Of a DNA stretch of 47,480 nt, positions 24,432-34,291 are shown in pieces; position 1 is the stretch's first letter, and the number at the start of each line of letters is the position of its first letter. A program made the translations under genes and the position numbers. Source of the stretch: Novosphingobium sp. Leaf2 (GTDB taxonomy: Bacteria; Pseudomonadota; Alphaproteobacteria; Sphingomonadales; Sphingomonadaceae); NCBI RefSeq assembly GCF_001421325.1, contig NZ_LMJY01000008.1, forward strand, positions 1 through 47,480, given 5' to 3'. The notes below the pieces were generated by a model. The model did no database searches and had not been told where the DNA came from. It saw only the letters and a program-made list of their open reading frames with translations.

Positions 24432-25187
24432 CTATCGCTGGCCCTCACGCGCAACCTGGAATCCGGCGAAGGACTGGTTTACCGGCATCAGTTCAAGCGT
24501 GTTGATGTTCATGTGCGCGGGCAGTGATGCCACCCACAAGACCGTCTGGGCAATGTCATCGCCCGTCAACGGATTGACGCCGGCATAGAAGCTGTCCGAC
24601 GCGGCCTGATCGCCGCCGTTGCGCACCACCGTGAACTCGGTTTCCACCATGCCCGGCTCGATCGAGGTGACGCGCACGCCGGTGCCTGCAAGGTCGGAGC
24701 GCAGGCCAAGCGCGAACTGGCGGACAAACGCCTTGGTGCCGCCATAGACGTTGCCGCCGGCATAAGGATACGTCGCGGCAACCGATGAAAGCATCACAAC
24801 CGCACCCCTTCGCGCGATCAGGCCCGGCAGCACCTTGTGCGTCAGGGACACCAGCGCGACCACATTGGTGTCAATCATCGTCTTCCAGCTGGCAAGATCG
24901 GCCTTTTGCGCCGGGGCTGCGCCGAGCGCCAGGCCGGCATTGTTCACCAGGCAATCGATATCAGCAAAGTCGCCCGGCAGCGCGGCGAGCGCGGCATCGC
25001 GGGCCGCCTCGTCGGTCACGTCGAACACGGCGGGATGGAAGCGCTGTGGCCCCAGTTCATCGGCCAGCGCCCGCAGGCGTTCGGCGCGTCGGCCGGTGCC
25101 GACCACGCGCCAGCCTGCGGCCGCGAACGCACGGGCGCAGCCTTCGCCGATGCCGGACGTCGCGCCGGTGATGAGGACGGTCTTCAT
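24432..25187 (-). CDS. SDR-family oxidoreductase (YdfG-like)
   Basis: 251 residues. Cofactor loop TGATSGIGEGCA at about 6-17, NNAG at about 86-89, catalytic serine in MLSSVAATYP, and YGGTK with the tyrosine and lysine. VGTGRR after beta-2 suggests NADP(H). The C-terminal half (SIEPGMVETEF, HMNINTLELMPVNQSFAGFQV) resembles YdfG-type 3-hydroxy acid dehydrogenases. It begins 12 bases after the LacX-like epimerase gene, so the two probably share an mRNA. Confidence 0.88.
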   Translation of the reverse strand: MKTVLITGATSGIGEGCARAFAAAGWRVVGTGRRAERLRALADELGPQRFHPAVFDVTDEAARDAALAALPGDFADIDCLVNNAGLALGAAPAQKADLASWKTMIDTNVVALVSLTHKVLPGLIARRGAVVMLSSVAATYPYAGGNVYGGTKAFVRQFALGLRSDLAGTGVRVTSIEPGMVETEFTVVRNGGDQAASDSFYAGVNPLTGDDIAQTVLWVASLPAHMNINTLELMPVNQSFAGFQVAREGQR

Positions 25188-25199
25188 GGGGAAACTCCT

Positions 25200-26090
25200 T
25201 CAGTCTGCGGCAAGCACAGTCACGTCCATGCGGAAATCGTGCGCCGCGCCGGGTGGCAGGGTGAGGACACCGGGCTTGTCATGGAAATCGTCTGCGAAGC
25301 CCACCGGATCAGCGATGCCCTGCCACGGCTCGATACACAGATAAGCGGCGCCCGGCTTTTGCCAGATACCCAGCATCGGCGCGTCGGGAAACGCCACAGT
25401 GACCTGCGCGCCGCCGGGTGCGCCAAATGTCACCTCGCGGCTGGAAAGCGTGTCCCAGATCAGCGCATCGGCTTCGAACAGCGCAGCATCGGGATGGAGC
25501 AGATGGCCGTCAACAGGCGTCGGGAAAGTTTCGGGCAGCAGCAGCCCGGTTTTGGCGTCGATGCGGCGGATCGGCTGCGGCTCCGCGTCTTGGAAGGACA
25601 CCACGTGATCCGCTTTCGCAGTGCCGCCTGGCAGCGGCCAAGCGAAGGCGGGATGAAAGCCGAAGCTGAACGGCAATGGCTGCGCGCCCGGATTGCTGAT
25701 CTTCGCCGCGACATGCAGAGCAAACCCATCGAGCCGAAACTTGATATCCAGCACGAAGGCGAACGGATAGACCGCGCGCGTCGCTTCGCTATCTTTCAGC
25801 CGGAACAGGACATGATCCGCGCCGGCTTCGACGACCTCGAAATGCGAATGGCGCGCAAAGCCATGCTTGGGCAGCGCATATTCGGCATCACCCAGCCGGT
25901 AACGGCCCTCATTCAGCATGCCGACGATGGGAAACAGGACCGGCGCGTGACCGGTCCAGAACGCGGGATCGGCGTCAGTCATGTATTGCTGGCCACGCGC
26001 ATCCGTGAGTGACCACACTTCGGCCCCCAGCAGGTTGATCTGGGCCGTCAGCTCATCCGAAGCGATCGTTACCAACTGCGCGTCTGTCAT
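25200..26090 (-). CDS. Aldose 1-epimerase-family protein (LacX-like)
   Basis: 296 residues, galactose-mutarotase fold. Family landmarks are INLLGAEVWSLTD near the N-terminus, the catalytic-site histidine in LPKHGFARHSHFEV, FSFGFHPAFAWPL and a C-terminal acidic site CIEPWQGIADP. It probably interconverts anomers of a sugar or sugar phosphate; the LacX subgroup has no firm substrate. Followed after 12 bases by the SDR gene. It starts 101 bases after the pheT stop. Confidence 0.87.
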   Translation of the reverse strand: MTDAQLVTIASDELTAQINLLGAEVWSLTDARGQQYMTDADPAFWTGHAPVLFPIVGMLNEGRYRLGDAEYALPKHGFARHSHFEVVEAGADHVLFRLKDSEATRAVYPFAFVLDIKFRLDGFALHVAAKISNPGAQPLPFSFGFHPAFAWPLPGGTAKADHVVSFQDAEPQPIRRIDAKTGLLLPETFPTPVDGHLLHPDAALFEADALIWDTLSSREVTFGAPGGAQVTVAFPDAPMLGIWQKPGAAYLCIEPWQGIADPVGFADDFHDKPGVLTLPPGAAHDFRMDVTVLAAD

Positions 26091-26191
26091 CGGTCATAGT
26101 CCCTTGCAGGCAGCCCGCCCGCGATCGTGCGCTTAACGCCCGGCACGCGCGCGAGGTCCTGAGCGAGTGCCGGAAAAAAAGCCCGTCCACC

Positions 26192-28606
26192 TTATCCGCG
26201 CAGCACCGCGCCCAGCTTGGCTGCCGCTGCCGTGACCCTGGCGGTGATCGCCTTGAGATCATCGTCCTTGTAGCTTTGCTCCAGCGGCTGCAGCGTGACT
26301 TCGAGCGCCAGCGACTTATGCCCTTCGGGCACGCCCTGCCCACGGAAATCGTCGAACAGACGGGCGGCCACTATGTTGGCCTTGTCCGCGCCCTGCACCA
26401 CGCGCACGAGGTCCGCAGCCGGCAGCGCGGCCGGCACCAGGAACGCATAGTCGCGCGTCACCGCCTGCAGCGGCGGCGGCGCGTAGGACGCGCGCGCAAA
26501 CGCCGCGGCGCCCTTCCGACCGGGAATCGCGTCGAGATGGATTTCCGCCATTGCTAAGGGGCCGGCAACATCGAACTGCTTCGCCAGCGCCGGATGCAGC
26601 ATGCCGAAGCGGGCCAAAATAGTCTTGGGGCCAAGCCGCAGCGTGGCGGACTGGCCGGGGTGGAACTGCGGTCCCGCCTCGCCCATGACCTGCAACTTGT
26701 CGACCGGCGCGCCGGCTTGCGCCAACAGCGCCAGGACATCGGCCTTGGCATCGAACGCATCGAAGGCGGTGGCCTTGCCGCTGGCCCAGTTGCGCTGCGT
26801 CTTCTCACCGGCCAGCACGAAGCCCAGTGCCAGCCGCTCGTCGCTCGCCCCGCCCGCACCGCGCAAGTAGCGCCGGCCAACTTCGAACAACCGCAGCGAC
26901 GCTGCCCCGCGATCGAGGTTGCGCTTTGCCGCCATCAGCAGGCCTGGCAGCAGAGACGGGCGCATCGCCTTCATGTCTTCGCTGATCGGGTTGGCCAGCA
27001 CCCACAAGGCCTCTCCGTCCGGCGCGAACGCCTGCGCGGCGGCGTGCGGCAGGAACGACCAGGTCACCGCTTCCTGCAAGCCGCGCGCAGCCGCAGCGCG
27101 GCGAACGCGGCGCTCCAGCATTTGTGCTGCCGTCGCGGTGGGTCTGGCGACCCCGTCGGCACGCGGCAGCGGCACGCTTTGCACGTTGTCCAGCCCGTGG
27201 ATCCGCACCACTTCCTCGACAAGGTCGGGCGCGCCATCCACATCAGGACGCCAGCCCGGAACCGTGACGGCCCACGTCCGCTGCCCGTTTTCTTCGATCG
27301 CCACGATCGTGAACCCCAGGCTTTCCAAGATGCGCTGCTGCTCTGCCGGCGTGACGACAACGCCGCCCAGCTTTTCCACCAGCGCCGGGTTGAACGACAC
27401 GGTTCGCGGCGTGCTGGGCGCGGCGCCCGCGCGCACGATCTGCGATGCCTCGCCGCCGCACAGATCGAGGATCAGCGCGGTCAGCAGCGCCAGCCCGGCA
27501 TCGAGAAAGCTGGGATCGATGCCGCGCTCGAACCGGCCGCGGGCATCGGATGTCAGGTTCAGCTTGCGCCCGGTCCGGGCGATGCGGACCGGGTCGAAGT
27601 AGGCGATTTCCAGCAGGACATCTGTGGTCCCCTCATCGCAGCCGGAATGCGCGCCGCCCATGATCCCGGCAATGTCATGAACCCCGGCCTCGTCGGCGAT
27701 CACGGTCATTTCCGAGTCAAGGGTGTAGGTCTTCTCGTTCAGCGCCACCACGCTTTCGCCGTTCGCTGCCCGGCGCGCCACCACAGCGCCGTTCAGCCGC
27801 GCAAGGTCATAGGCATGGGCCGGCCGCCCGTAAGCGAGCATGATGAAATTGGTCGCATCCACCAACGCCGAGATCGGGCGCTGCCCGGCGGACTTGAGTG
27901 CATCCTGCAGCCACTGCGGCGACGGGCCGTTCTTCACGCCCCGGATCACGCGGCCATAGAATGCCGGGCACCCGTCGGCATCCTCGATGCGGATGTCGAC
28001 CGGGCAGGCAAAGCTGCCGGCGTTCTGCGGTGGGTCGACCGGTTTCAGGTTGCCCAGCCCCGCCGCTGCCAGATCGCGCGCGATGCCATACAGGCCCATG
28101 CAGTCCGGGCGGTTGGGCGTGATGGCCACGTCGACCACCGGATCGGACCCGCGATAGTCCGCGAACGGCGTGCCGATGGGCGCGTCCAGCGGCAGTTCGA
28201 TGATCCCGTCGTGATCGTCGCCCAATTCCAGCTCACGCGTGGAACACATCATGCCGTTAGATTCGACGCCGCGGATCGCCGACTTCTTGAGGACCATGCC
28301 GTTGGCAGGAACGGTCGCACCCGGCATGCCCAGCACGCCGACAAGGCCGGCGCGCGCATTGGGCGCGCCGCATACCACCTGCAACGGCGCGCCTTCGCCG
28401 GTATCGACGGTAAGTACCTGCAGCTTGTCCGCATCAGGGTGGCGCGCTGCAGTAAGCACGCGGGCGACGCGGAAACCATCCAGCTTCGCCGCCGGGTCCT
28501 CGATGCCTTCCACCTCAAGACCGATACGGTTGAGGGTCGCGGCGACATCATCGATCGTCGCGTCGGTATCCAGATACTGCTTGAGCCAGGAGAGCGAGAA
28601 TTTCAT
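26192..28606 (-). CDS. pheT: Phenylalanyl-tRNA synthetase beta subunit
   Basis: 804 residues. In order: tRNA-binding EMAP-II-like domain (about 40-150, VLTAARHPDADKLQVLTVD), B3/B4 editing region (about 210-400, with ALVDATNFIMLAYGRPAHAYD), B5 domain (about 405-475), the catalytic-like core, and the FDX-ACB anticodon-binding domain at the C-terminus (about 710-803, SYAPPPLQAVTRDYAF). It pairs with PheS as an alpha2-beta2 enzyme. pheS ends 20 bases upstream; operon. Confidence 0.97.
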   Translation of the reverse strand: MKFSLSWLKQYLDTDATIDDVAATLNRIGLEVEGIEDPAAKLDGFRVARVLTAARHPDADKLQVLTVDTGEGAPLQVVCGAPNARAGLVGVLGMPGATVPANGMVLKKSAIRGVESNGMMCSTRELELGDDHDGIIELPLDAPIGTPFADYRGSDPVVDVAITPNRPDCMGLYGIARDLAAAGLGNLKPVDPPQNAGSFACPVDIRIEDADGCPAFYGRVIRGVKNGPSPQWLQDALKSAGQRPISALVDATNFIMLAYGRPAHAYDLARLNGAVVARRAANGESVVALNEKTYTLDSEMTVIADEAGVHDIAGIMGGAHSGCDEGTTDVLLEIAYFDPVRIARTGRKLNLTSDARGRFERGIDPSFLDAGLALLTALILDLCGGEASQIVRAGAAPSTPRTVSFNPALVEKLGGVVVTPAEQQRILESLGFTIVAIEENGQRTWAVTVPGWRPDVDGAPDLVEEVVRIHGLDNVQSVPLPRADGVARPTATAAQMLERRVRRAAAARGLQEAVTWSFLPHAAAQAFAPDGEALWVLANPISEDMKAMRPSLLPGLLMAAKRNLDRGAASLRLFEVGRRYLRGAGGASDERLALGFVLAGEKTQRNWASGKATAFDAFDAKADVLALLAQAGAPVDKLQVMGEAGPQFHPGQSATLRLGPKTILARFGMLHPALAKQFDVAGPLAMAEIHLDAIPGRKGAAAFARASYAPPPLQAVTRDYAFLVPAALPAADLVRVVQGADKANIVAARLFDDFRGQGVPEGHKSLALEVTLQPLEQSYKDDDLKAITARVTAAAAKLGAVLRG

Positions 28607-28626
28607 CGTCTGTATCCTTTGCGCGC

Positions 28627-29724
28627 TCAGGCAGGCGTGCCGACGCCGCCCGACAGGGTCGGCACGTCGAGCGCGGAGAAACCGTAGTGGGACAGCCAGC
28701 GCACATCGCCGTCGAAGAAGGCGCGCAAGTCGTCCATCCCGTATTTAAGCATGGCGAGCCGGTCCACCCCGGTGCCGAACGCAAAGCCCTGCCATTCGTC
28801 GGGATCGAGACCGCCGGCTTCGATCACCCGGCGATTGACCATGCCTGAACCCAGCACTTCCATCCAGGCGTGGCCCGGCGCATCGCCCGACCCGCCGACA
28901 ACGCGGCGGCCCCCTTCGTTGGCATAGCCCACGTCCACTTCCACCGAAGGCTCGGTGAACGGGAAGTAGCTGGGGCGCAGGCGCAGGACGATATCGTCGC
29001 GCTCGAAGAAGGCCTTCAGGAACGTCTCAAGCGTCCATTTCAGGTGGCCAAGGTGGATGCCCTTGTCGATCACCAGACCTTCGATCTGATGGAACATGGG
29101 GGTGTGGGTGGCATCGCTGTCCGAACGGTAGACCCGGCCCGGCGCGATCACCCGCAGCGGCGCGCCATCCTTCAGCATCGTGCGGATCTGCACTGGCGAG
29201 GTGTGCGTGCGCAGCAGCATTTCGCGCCCGTCATCATTATGGTCCGGGAAATAGAAAGTGTCGTGCATCGCGCGCGCGGGGTGGCTCTCGGGCATGTTGA
29301 GCGCGGTGAAGTTGTGCCAGTCGTCCTCGATTTCCGGCCCGGTGGCGACGGCGAAACCCAGGTCGGCGAACACTTCGGCCAGTTCGTCCATCACCTGCGA
29401 GATGGGATGCACCACGCCGCGCGCAGTAGCTGGCGCCGGCAATGACAGGTCGATCGTCTCGGCGGCGAGTCGCGCATCGAGCGCGGCAGTTTCCAGCGCC
29501 GTCTTGCGGGCGGCCAGCGCCTCGCTCACGCTTTCGCGCAAGGCGTGGATGCGGGGGCCTTCAAGCTTGCGCGCTTCGGGATCGAGCTTGCCCAGCGTCT
29601 TGAGCAGGCCCGAGATCGAGCCTTGCTTGCCCAGAAATTCGACGCGCAGGGCCTCTACCGTATCGAGATCGTCGGCGAGCGCGATGCGCGACAGCGCCTC
29701 CTGGCCGGTTACTGCATGGTCCAC
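28627..29724 (-). CDS. pheS: Phenylalanyl-tRNA synthetase alpha subunit
   Basis: 365 residues. N-terminal coiled-coil arm (about 1-95, [22 protein letters not shown]), class II motif 1 at [18 protein letters not shown], motif 2 in [13 protein letters not shown] and motif 3 in [14 protein letters not shown]. It activates phenylalanine and attaches it to tRNA-Phe. The start appears to be GTG at 29724; no in-frame ATG lies between it and an upstream stop, and the family N-terminus aligns here. It follows the rplT terminator by about 110 bases. Confidence 0.95.
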   Translation of the reverse strand: MDHAVTGQEALSRIALADDLDTVEALRVEFLGKQGSISGLLKTLGKLDPEARKLEGPRIHALRESVSEALAARKTALETAALDARLAAETIDLSLPAPATARGVVHPISQVMDELAEVFADLGFAVATGPEIEDDWHNFTALNMPESHPARAMHDTFYFPDHNDDGREMLLRTHTSPVQIRTMLKDGAPLRVIAPGRVYRSDSDATHTPMFHQIEGLVIDKGIHLGHLKWTLETFLKAFFERDDIVLRLRPSYFPFTEPSVEVDVGYANEGGRRVVGGSGDAPGHAWMEVLGSGMVNRRVIEAGGLDPDEWQGFAFGTGVDRLAMLKYGMDDLRAFFDGDVRWLSHYGFSALDVPTLSGGVGTPA

Positions 29725-29833
29725 TGGTACGTCTGCCTGCTTGAAGGAAATACGATGGTGCCGCGCTCTTTACGGAACGGGGCTGCGGATCGCAACGGAG
29801 CGGTTGTGCCCTTCGCGGCCAAGGCCGCATGCG

Positions 29834-29870
29834 AAAAGGGCGCGGACGGCAATTGCCATCCACGCCCTTT
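29834..29870 (-). terminator. Terminator after rplT
   Basis: On the minus strand AAAGGGCG-TGGA-TGGC / GCC-G-TCC-G-CGCCCTTT forms a 16-pair stem with loop AATT, followed by TTCGC. It sits 41 bases after the rplT stop and separates the ribosomal pair from pheST. It could also act as an attenuator, allowing partial readthrough. Confidence 0.75.
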
Positions 29871-29910
29871 CAATCGCGCAATGAAGCGTGGGACGCTTCG
29901 TGCCGGTGGC

Positions 29911-30276
29911 TTACGCCGCCGCCGGCAGAGCAGCCTTCGCCTGCGCGATGACGGTGCTAAACACGCCGCCTTCGTTCATGGCAAGGTCGGCCATCGTCTT
30001 GCGGTCCAGTTCGATCCCGGCAAGCTTCACGCCGTGGATGAACTGAGAGTAGGTCAGGCCTTCGGCGCGAACGGCAGCGTTGATGCGCTGGATCCACAGA
30101 GCACGGAAGGTGCGCTTCTTGATCTTGCGATCGCGGTACGCATACTGGCCGGCCTTTTCGACGGCCTGGCGCGCGACGCGGATGGTGTTCTTGCGGCGGC
30201 CCCGGAAGCCCTTGGCCTGTTCCAGAATCCGCTTGTGCTTGGCGCGGGTGGTGACACCCCTCTTGATACGGCTCAT
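29911..30276 (-). CDS. rplT: 50S ribosomal protein L20
   Basis: 121 residues. [24 protein letters not shown] start and the [23 protein letters not shown] block are diagnostic. L20 binds 23S rRNA early in 50S assembly. It follows rpmI by 13 bases. The usual upstream infC gene is not next to the pair in this genome; an SDR gene is there instead. Confidence 0.98.
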   Translation of the reverse strand: MSRIKRGVTTRAKHKRILEQAKGFRGRRKNTIRVARQAVEKAGQYAYRDRKIKKRTFRALWIQRINAAVRAEGLTYSQFIHGVKLAGIELDRKTMADLAMNEGGVFSTVIAQAKAALPAAA

Positions 30277-30289
30277 TGGTCAGTATTCC

Positions 30290-30493
30290 TCAGTTGAGCC
30301 CGTAGGGCGCCCACTTCTTGATCGTCTTTGCGTCGGCGTCAGAAATGACGTCGGTGCGGCGATTCTGGCGGATATACTTACCGTTGTGGCTCATCAGGCG
30401 GTGGCGCTTGCCGGCAACGCCGTGCTTCACCTTGCCAGTGGCGGTGAGCCGGAAGCGCTTCTTCACGCCGCTCTTGGTCTTCAGCTTGGGCAT
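30290..30493 (-). CDS. rpmI: 50S ribosomal protein L35
   Basis: 67 residues, PKLKTKSGVKKRFRLTATGK start and KRHRLMSHNGKYIRQNRR block. Very basic. The ATG at 30493 is preceded by AAGGAGA. First gene of the rpmI-rplT pair. Confidence 0.98.
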   Translation of the reverse strand: MPKLKTKSGVKKRFRLTATGKVKHGVAGKRHRLMSHNGKYIRQNRRTDVISDADAKTIKKWAPYGLN

Positions 30494-30647
30494 TTTCGTC
30501 TCCTTGGTCAGGGACACGTCCCGCCGGCCTTGGCAGCCCTTTTCGCCAGGCCGACCCGCGAATCCCGTCTGGCGGGATCCAACCGTGTCGATTGAAGGGC
30601 GGGCCTTTAGGGGCAGATGCGCATAAACGCAAGCTGCCAGCGCGCGA

Positions 30648-31403
30648 TCATTGCGCGTAGATCATCCGTTTGGTCATCCCGCCATCGACGACGATCTCCT
30701 GGCCCGTCACGAACCCGGCCCCGGCCAGCCACTCCACCGCCTGTGCGATATCCTCCACTGTGCCGACCCGACCGACCGGATGCTGCGCCTTGTCCCGGCG
30801 CGAGTGGCGGGCCGATGCGCGGGCGTCCGCCGCCTGCCAGGGCCCGGTCTCGATCCAGCCAGGCAGCACCGCGTTGACCCGGATATCGGGCCCCAGGCTG
30901 ACCGCCATCGCATGCGTCAGCGCGCTGACGCCGCCCTTGGCCGCGGCATAGGCAAACGTATCCGGTTCGGACTGTTGGGCGCGGGTGGACGACATGTTGA
31001 CCACGCTGGCCGGCGCGGCGGCGCGCAGCAGGGGCAGGGCCTCACGCGTGCACAGGAACGTCGCGGTCAGGCTGGCGTCAATGTAGGCATGCCAGCGCTG
31101 CGCCGTCAGGTCTTCCAAGGGGCCACATACCGGATCGGCGATCCCGGCGTTATTCACCAGCAGGTGCGCGCTGTCGGTCCATTTGCCGATCTTGCTAAAG
31201 GCGTTGCGCACGGCAGGCTCGTTGCCCACATCGCAGGCGATCGCCAGAAAGCGATCCGCAGGCAGCAGCGCACCCAGTTCGTCCAGCGCCTGCTGGTTCA
31301 GGTCAAGTGCCGCAACGCGCCAGCCCAGCCCCGCAAAGTGCAGGACCAGACCGCGCCCGATGCCTGCGCCGCCGCCCGTGATGATTGCCGTCTTGTCCGT
31401 CAT
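30648..31403 (-). CDS. SDR-family oxidoreductase
   Basis: 251 residues, classical SDR. TGGGAGIGRGL cofactor loop at about 10-20, aspartate in AALDLNQQ suggesting NAD(H), NNAG at about 88-91, catalytic serine in VNMSSTRAQQ, YAAAK with the tyrosine and lysine, and the C-terminal GRVGTVEDIAQAVEWLAGAGFVTGQEIVVDGG (in part: IVVDGGMTKR). Substrate cannot be predicted. It lies in the same direction as rpmI, 154 bases upstream of it. Confidence 0.9.
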   Translation of the reverse strand: MTDKTAIITGGGAGIGRGLVLHFAGLGWRVAALDLNQQALDELGALLPADRFLAIACDVGNEPAVRNAFSKIGKWTDSAHLLVNNAGIADPVCGPLEDLTAQRWHAYIDASLTATFLCTREALPLLRAAAPASVVNMSSTRAQQSEPDTFAYAAAKGGVSALTHAMAVSLGPDIRVNAVLPGWIETGPWQAADARASARHSRRDKAQHPVGRVGTVEDIAQAVEWLAGAGFVTGQEIVVDGGMTKRMIYAQ

Positions 31404-31454
31404 GCCGGTGCAACCCGCCAGACCGCGCGAAGTGCCCCGACGCGCACTGATAGC

Positions 31455-32243
31455 TCAGTCGTGATGATGGCAGGCCATCGCCGCGATCACATCCTCCAGC
31501 CGGGCCGGATCGCCAAGCGCAAGTACCTCACCACCCGAGTCGGCATGGAGCGGCTCACCGTTCCAATCGCACATGGTGCCGCCCGCACCCTCCACGATGG
31601 GGACCAGCGCGGCCCAGTCATGCAACTTGAGGCCAGCCTCGCAGATCAGGTCGAGATGCCCGCTGGCGAGCAGGCCGTAGTTGTAGCAGTCTCCGCCCAT
31701 CATCAGCCGCTTGTGGTCGGTCCGCGCCGCCAGCGTCATGAAATGATCGCCCTGATGGTCGTCGAAATACTGCGGCCCGGTGGTGGCCAGCATCGCGTCG
31801 GACAATTCGCGGCAGGGTCGGGTGCGCACTTCTGCTCCGTTGAAGGTGGTGGGATGGCCGCTGGCGCCCACCCAGCGCTCACGCAGGATCGGCTGGTCGA
31901 TAATGCCCAGCACCGGCCAGCCGTTCACCAGCAGCGCGATCAGCGTGCCGAAGATCGGTCGCCCCCCGATGAACGAGACAGTGCCGTCGATGGGATCGAG
32001 CACCCAGGTCCGCCCGGTAGACCCCTCCTCTGACCCGAACTCCTCGCCAATGATCGCATCGCGCGGAGCTTCCGCTTTCAGGATGCGGCGCATGGCTTCT
32101 TCCGCAGCGCGATCGGCGATCGTTACCGGGGAGGCGTCTTGCTTGCGGTCGGCAGCAAGGCCGGTGCGGAAATGGGGGCGAATCGCGTCGCCCGCCGCAT
32201 CGGCAAGCCGCAGCGCCAAAGCGATGTCCTGTTCGATTTTCAT
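31455..32243 (-). CDS. hisN: Histidinol-phosphatase, inositol-monophosphatase family
   Basis: 262 residues. Metal-binding motifs EEFGSEEGSTGRTWVLDPIDGT (in part: LDPIDGT) and LKLHDWAALVPIVEGAGG, with GGDCYNYGLLASGHLDL between them, the form found in HisN-type histidinol phosphatases rather than SuhB. It should remove phosphate from histidinol phosphate in histidine synthesis. The ATG at 32243 gives MKIEQDIALALRLADAAG; an upstream in-frame TTG is less likely. Confidence 0.88.
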   Translation of the reverse strand: MKIEQDIALALRLADAAGDAIRPHFRTGLAADRKQDASPVTIADRAAEEAMRRILKAEAPRDAIIGEEFGSEEGSTGRTWVLDPIDGTVSFIGGRPIFGTLIALLVNGWPVLGIIDQPILRERWVGASGHPTTFNGAEVRTRPCRELSDAMLATTGPQYFDDHQGDHFMTLAARTDHKRLMMGGDCYNYGLLASGHLDLICEAGLKLHDWAALVPIVEGAGGTMCDWNGEPLHADSGGEVLALGDPARLEDVIAAMACHHHD

Positions 32244-32383
32244 GCCCGCTGCTTGCCCGCCAAGTCCCGCCGGGGTCAAGGATCAAGGTGCGGCGCCGCC
32301 CACCTGTAAGAAAATGTAAGGCGCCGGCGGGCCACAGGGAATTTTACCGCATTGCCGGTGCGTGTCTGCGCATTTATCCCGAT

Positions 32384-33352
32384 ATGGGGCATTCGCAGCG
32401 AGACATCATGCAGCGCAGACGACAACCGGCGATCGATCCCAGGATCGCGCCGGAACAGGGCATTACCAAAGAGGGGCAACCGCTGTCATACAACCGCGCG
32501 CCGGTCGACGATCTGGCGCCGTGGGTTGCGCGGCTGTATGTCACGAAAGTGGATCTGCCGGCGGACTATACGCTCGATTGCGGCCTGTTCAACGACACGG
32601 CGTGCGTGCGCATCCAGCTTGCCGGCGCCTGGACCGCGCAGACCGCGACCGGGCCCGAAGCGTTCGACCGTGAAGCCTTGTTCTTCGGGCCGCAAACCCG
32701 GCGCATGCCCGTCAGCGTGACGGGCAGCTTCATCAGTCTGGGCATGGCACTGCGACCCGGTGCATGCACCGTGCTGTACGGTGTTCGGATCGCGGAGCTG
32801 CTGGACCGCATGGTGCCTACCGATCAGATGGGGCGACCCTCCGAACAGATCCTTTGGCGCTTTGACCCTGAAGCCACGCCGGAACACTGGCTCGCCACGC
32901 TGGAGCAGATGATGCGGCAGCGCGTGGAGCATGCCGGCGGCCGGGTACCCGATCCCATCGCCGCCCGCTTCGAGGAAATCAGCATGCGCGATCCAGGCAT
33001 GGCGATCGGCCGCGCGGCGGAGGAATGCGGCGTGGATCGCCGCAAGCTGGAGCGTGTGGTCAAGCGGGATTTCGGTATGGCGCCCAAGCAGGTGCTGCGC
33101 CGCGCCCGCGCGCTGGACATGGCCAGTCACTTGCGTGGCGTGGCCGATGCGAGCGAGGCGAACGACATCGCCTTGCGCTACTATGACGAGAGCCACCTCA
33201 TCCACGAGTTCACCGAGCTGTTCGGCATGTCGCCGCGCCAGTTCGTCGAGCGCCCGCAGCCGATCATGACACTGGCGCTGGAATCGCGCCAAGCGCGCCG
33301 GCTCGAAGCACTCAACCGGATCGCGCCGGGCGAAAGCCGGCCCTGGGAGTAA
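32384..33352 (+). CDS. AraC-family transcriptional regulator
   Basis: 322 residues. The N-terminal part (about 35-190) looks like a sensor/cupin-type domain with no assigned ligand (YNRAPVDDLAPWVARLYVT, FFGPQTRRMPV). The C-terminal part (about 215-310) carries two AraC helix-turn-helix motifs, ending YDESHLIHEFTELFGMSPRQFVER. Start could be ATG 32384 or 32408; neither has a strong ribosome-binding site. It is divergent from hisN (140-base gap) and convergent with prs, whose stop is three bases away. Target genes unknown. Confidence 0.82.
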   Translation: MGHSQRDIMQRRRQPAIDPRIAPEQGITKEGQPLSYNRAPVDDLAPWVARLYVTKVDLPADYTLDCGLFNDTACVRIQLAGAWTAQTATGPEAFDREALFFGPQTRRMPVSVTGSFISLGMALRPGACTVLYGVRIAELLDRMVPTDQMGRPSEQILWRFDPEATPEHWLATLEQMMRQRVEHAGGRVPDPIAARFEEISMRDPGMAIGRAAEECGVDRRKLERVVKRDFGMAPKQVLRRARALDMASHLRGVADASEANDIALRYYDESHLIHEFTELFGMSPRQFVERPQPIMTLALESRQARRLEALNRIAPGESRPWE

Positions 33353-33355
33353 GGT

Positions 33356-34291
33356 TCAGTCGAACAGGCTGGAGACGGAGCTTTCATCGGCAATGCGGCG
33401 GATCGCCTCGCCGATCAGCGGAGCGATGGTCAGGATGCGGATCTTGCCCGAATCGCGCGCCGCGTCCGTTGCCAGGATCGAATCAGTGATCACCAGTTCC
33501 TTGAGCGCGGAATTGGTGACCCGGCTGACCGCCGCGCCCGAAAGCACACCGTGGGTAATGTATGCGGTCACACTGGCCGCGCCCTCGTCCATCAGCGCCT
33601 GCGCGGCGTTGCACAACGTACCGCCCGAATCAATGATGTCGTCGATCAGGATGCAGGCCCGGCCCTTGACCTCGCCGATGATGTTCATGACTTCCGACTG
33701 ACCTGGGCGATCGCGCCGTTTGTCGACGATCGCCAGCGGCGCATTGTCCAGCCGCTTTGCCAGCGAGCGCGCACGCACCACACCGCCCACGTCCGGCGAG
33801 ACAACCATCAGCGACTGGTCGCCATAGCGCGCCTGAATGTCAGCGGCCATGACCGGCGCTGCAAACAGGTTATCGGTGGGAATGTCGAAAAAGCCCTGGA
33901 TCTGGCCGGCGTGCAGATCGACGCACAGCACGCGGTCCGCACCGGCCTCGGTAATCAGGTTGGCCACCAGCTTGGCGGAAATCGGCGTGCGCGGCCCAGG
34001 CTTGCGATCCTGCCGGGCATAGCCGAAATACGGGATGACCGCAGTGATGCGCTTAGCCGAGGCCCGGCGCAGTGCGTCCACGCCGATCAGCAGTTCCATC
34101 AGGTTGTCGTTCACCGGGTAGCTGGTGGGCTGGACGATGAACACGTCCTCGCCGCGCACGTTCTCGTGGATCTCGACGAAGATCTCCTCATCCGCGAACC
34201 GGCGCACGCTGGCGTCCGTCAGCGGCAGTTCCAGATAGGCGGCAATGGCGCGCGCAAGCGGCAGGTTGCTGTTGCCGGACATGATCTTCAT
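33356..34291 (-). CDS. prs: Ribose-phosphate pyrophosphokinase
   Basis: 311 residues. [20 protein letters not shown] start, RQDRK in [43 protein letters not shown] and the PRPP loop [14 protein letters not shown]. It makes PRPP from ribose 5-phosphate and ATP for nucleotide, histidine and tryptophan synthesis. Stands alone; its stop nearly meets that of the AraC-type gene. Confidence 0.97.
   Translation of the reverse strand: MKIMSGNSNLPLARAIAAYLELPLTDASVRRFADEEIFVEIHENVRGEDVFIVQPTSYPVNDNLMELLIGVDALRRASAKRITAVIPYFGYARQDRKPGPRTPISAKLVANLITEAGADRVLCVDLHAGQIQGFFDIPTDNLFAAPVMAADIQARYGDQSLMVVSPDVGGVVRARSLAKRLDNAPLAIVDKRRDRPGQSEVMNIIGEVKGRACILIDDIIDSGGTLCNAAQALMDEGAASVTAYITHGVLSGAAVSRVTNSALKELVITDSILATDAARDSGKIRILTIAPLIGEAIRRIADESSVSSLFD

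Noticed and set aside
26594..28687. Long open frame on the plus strand opposite pheT, about 700 codons
   Set aside because: It is a mirror of the codon bias of a GC-rich gene. pheT is certain, and the antisense frame shows no recognisable domain.
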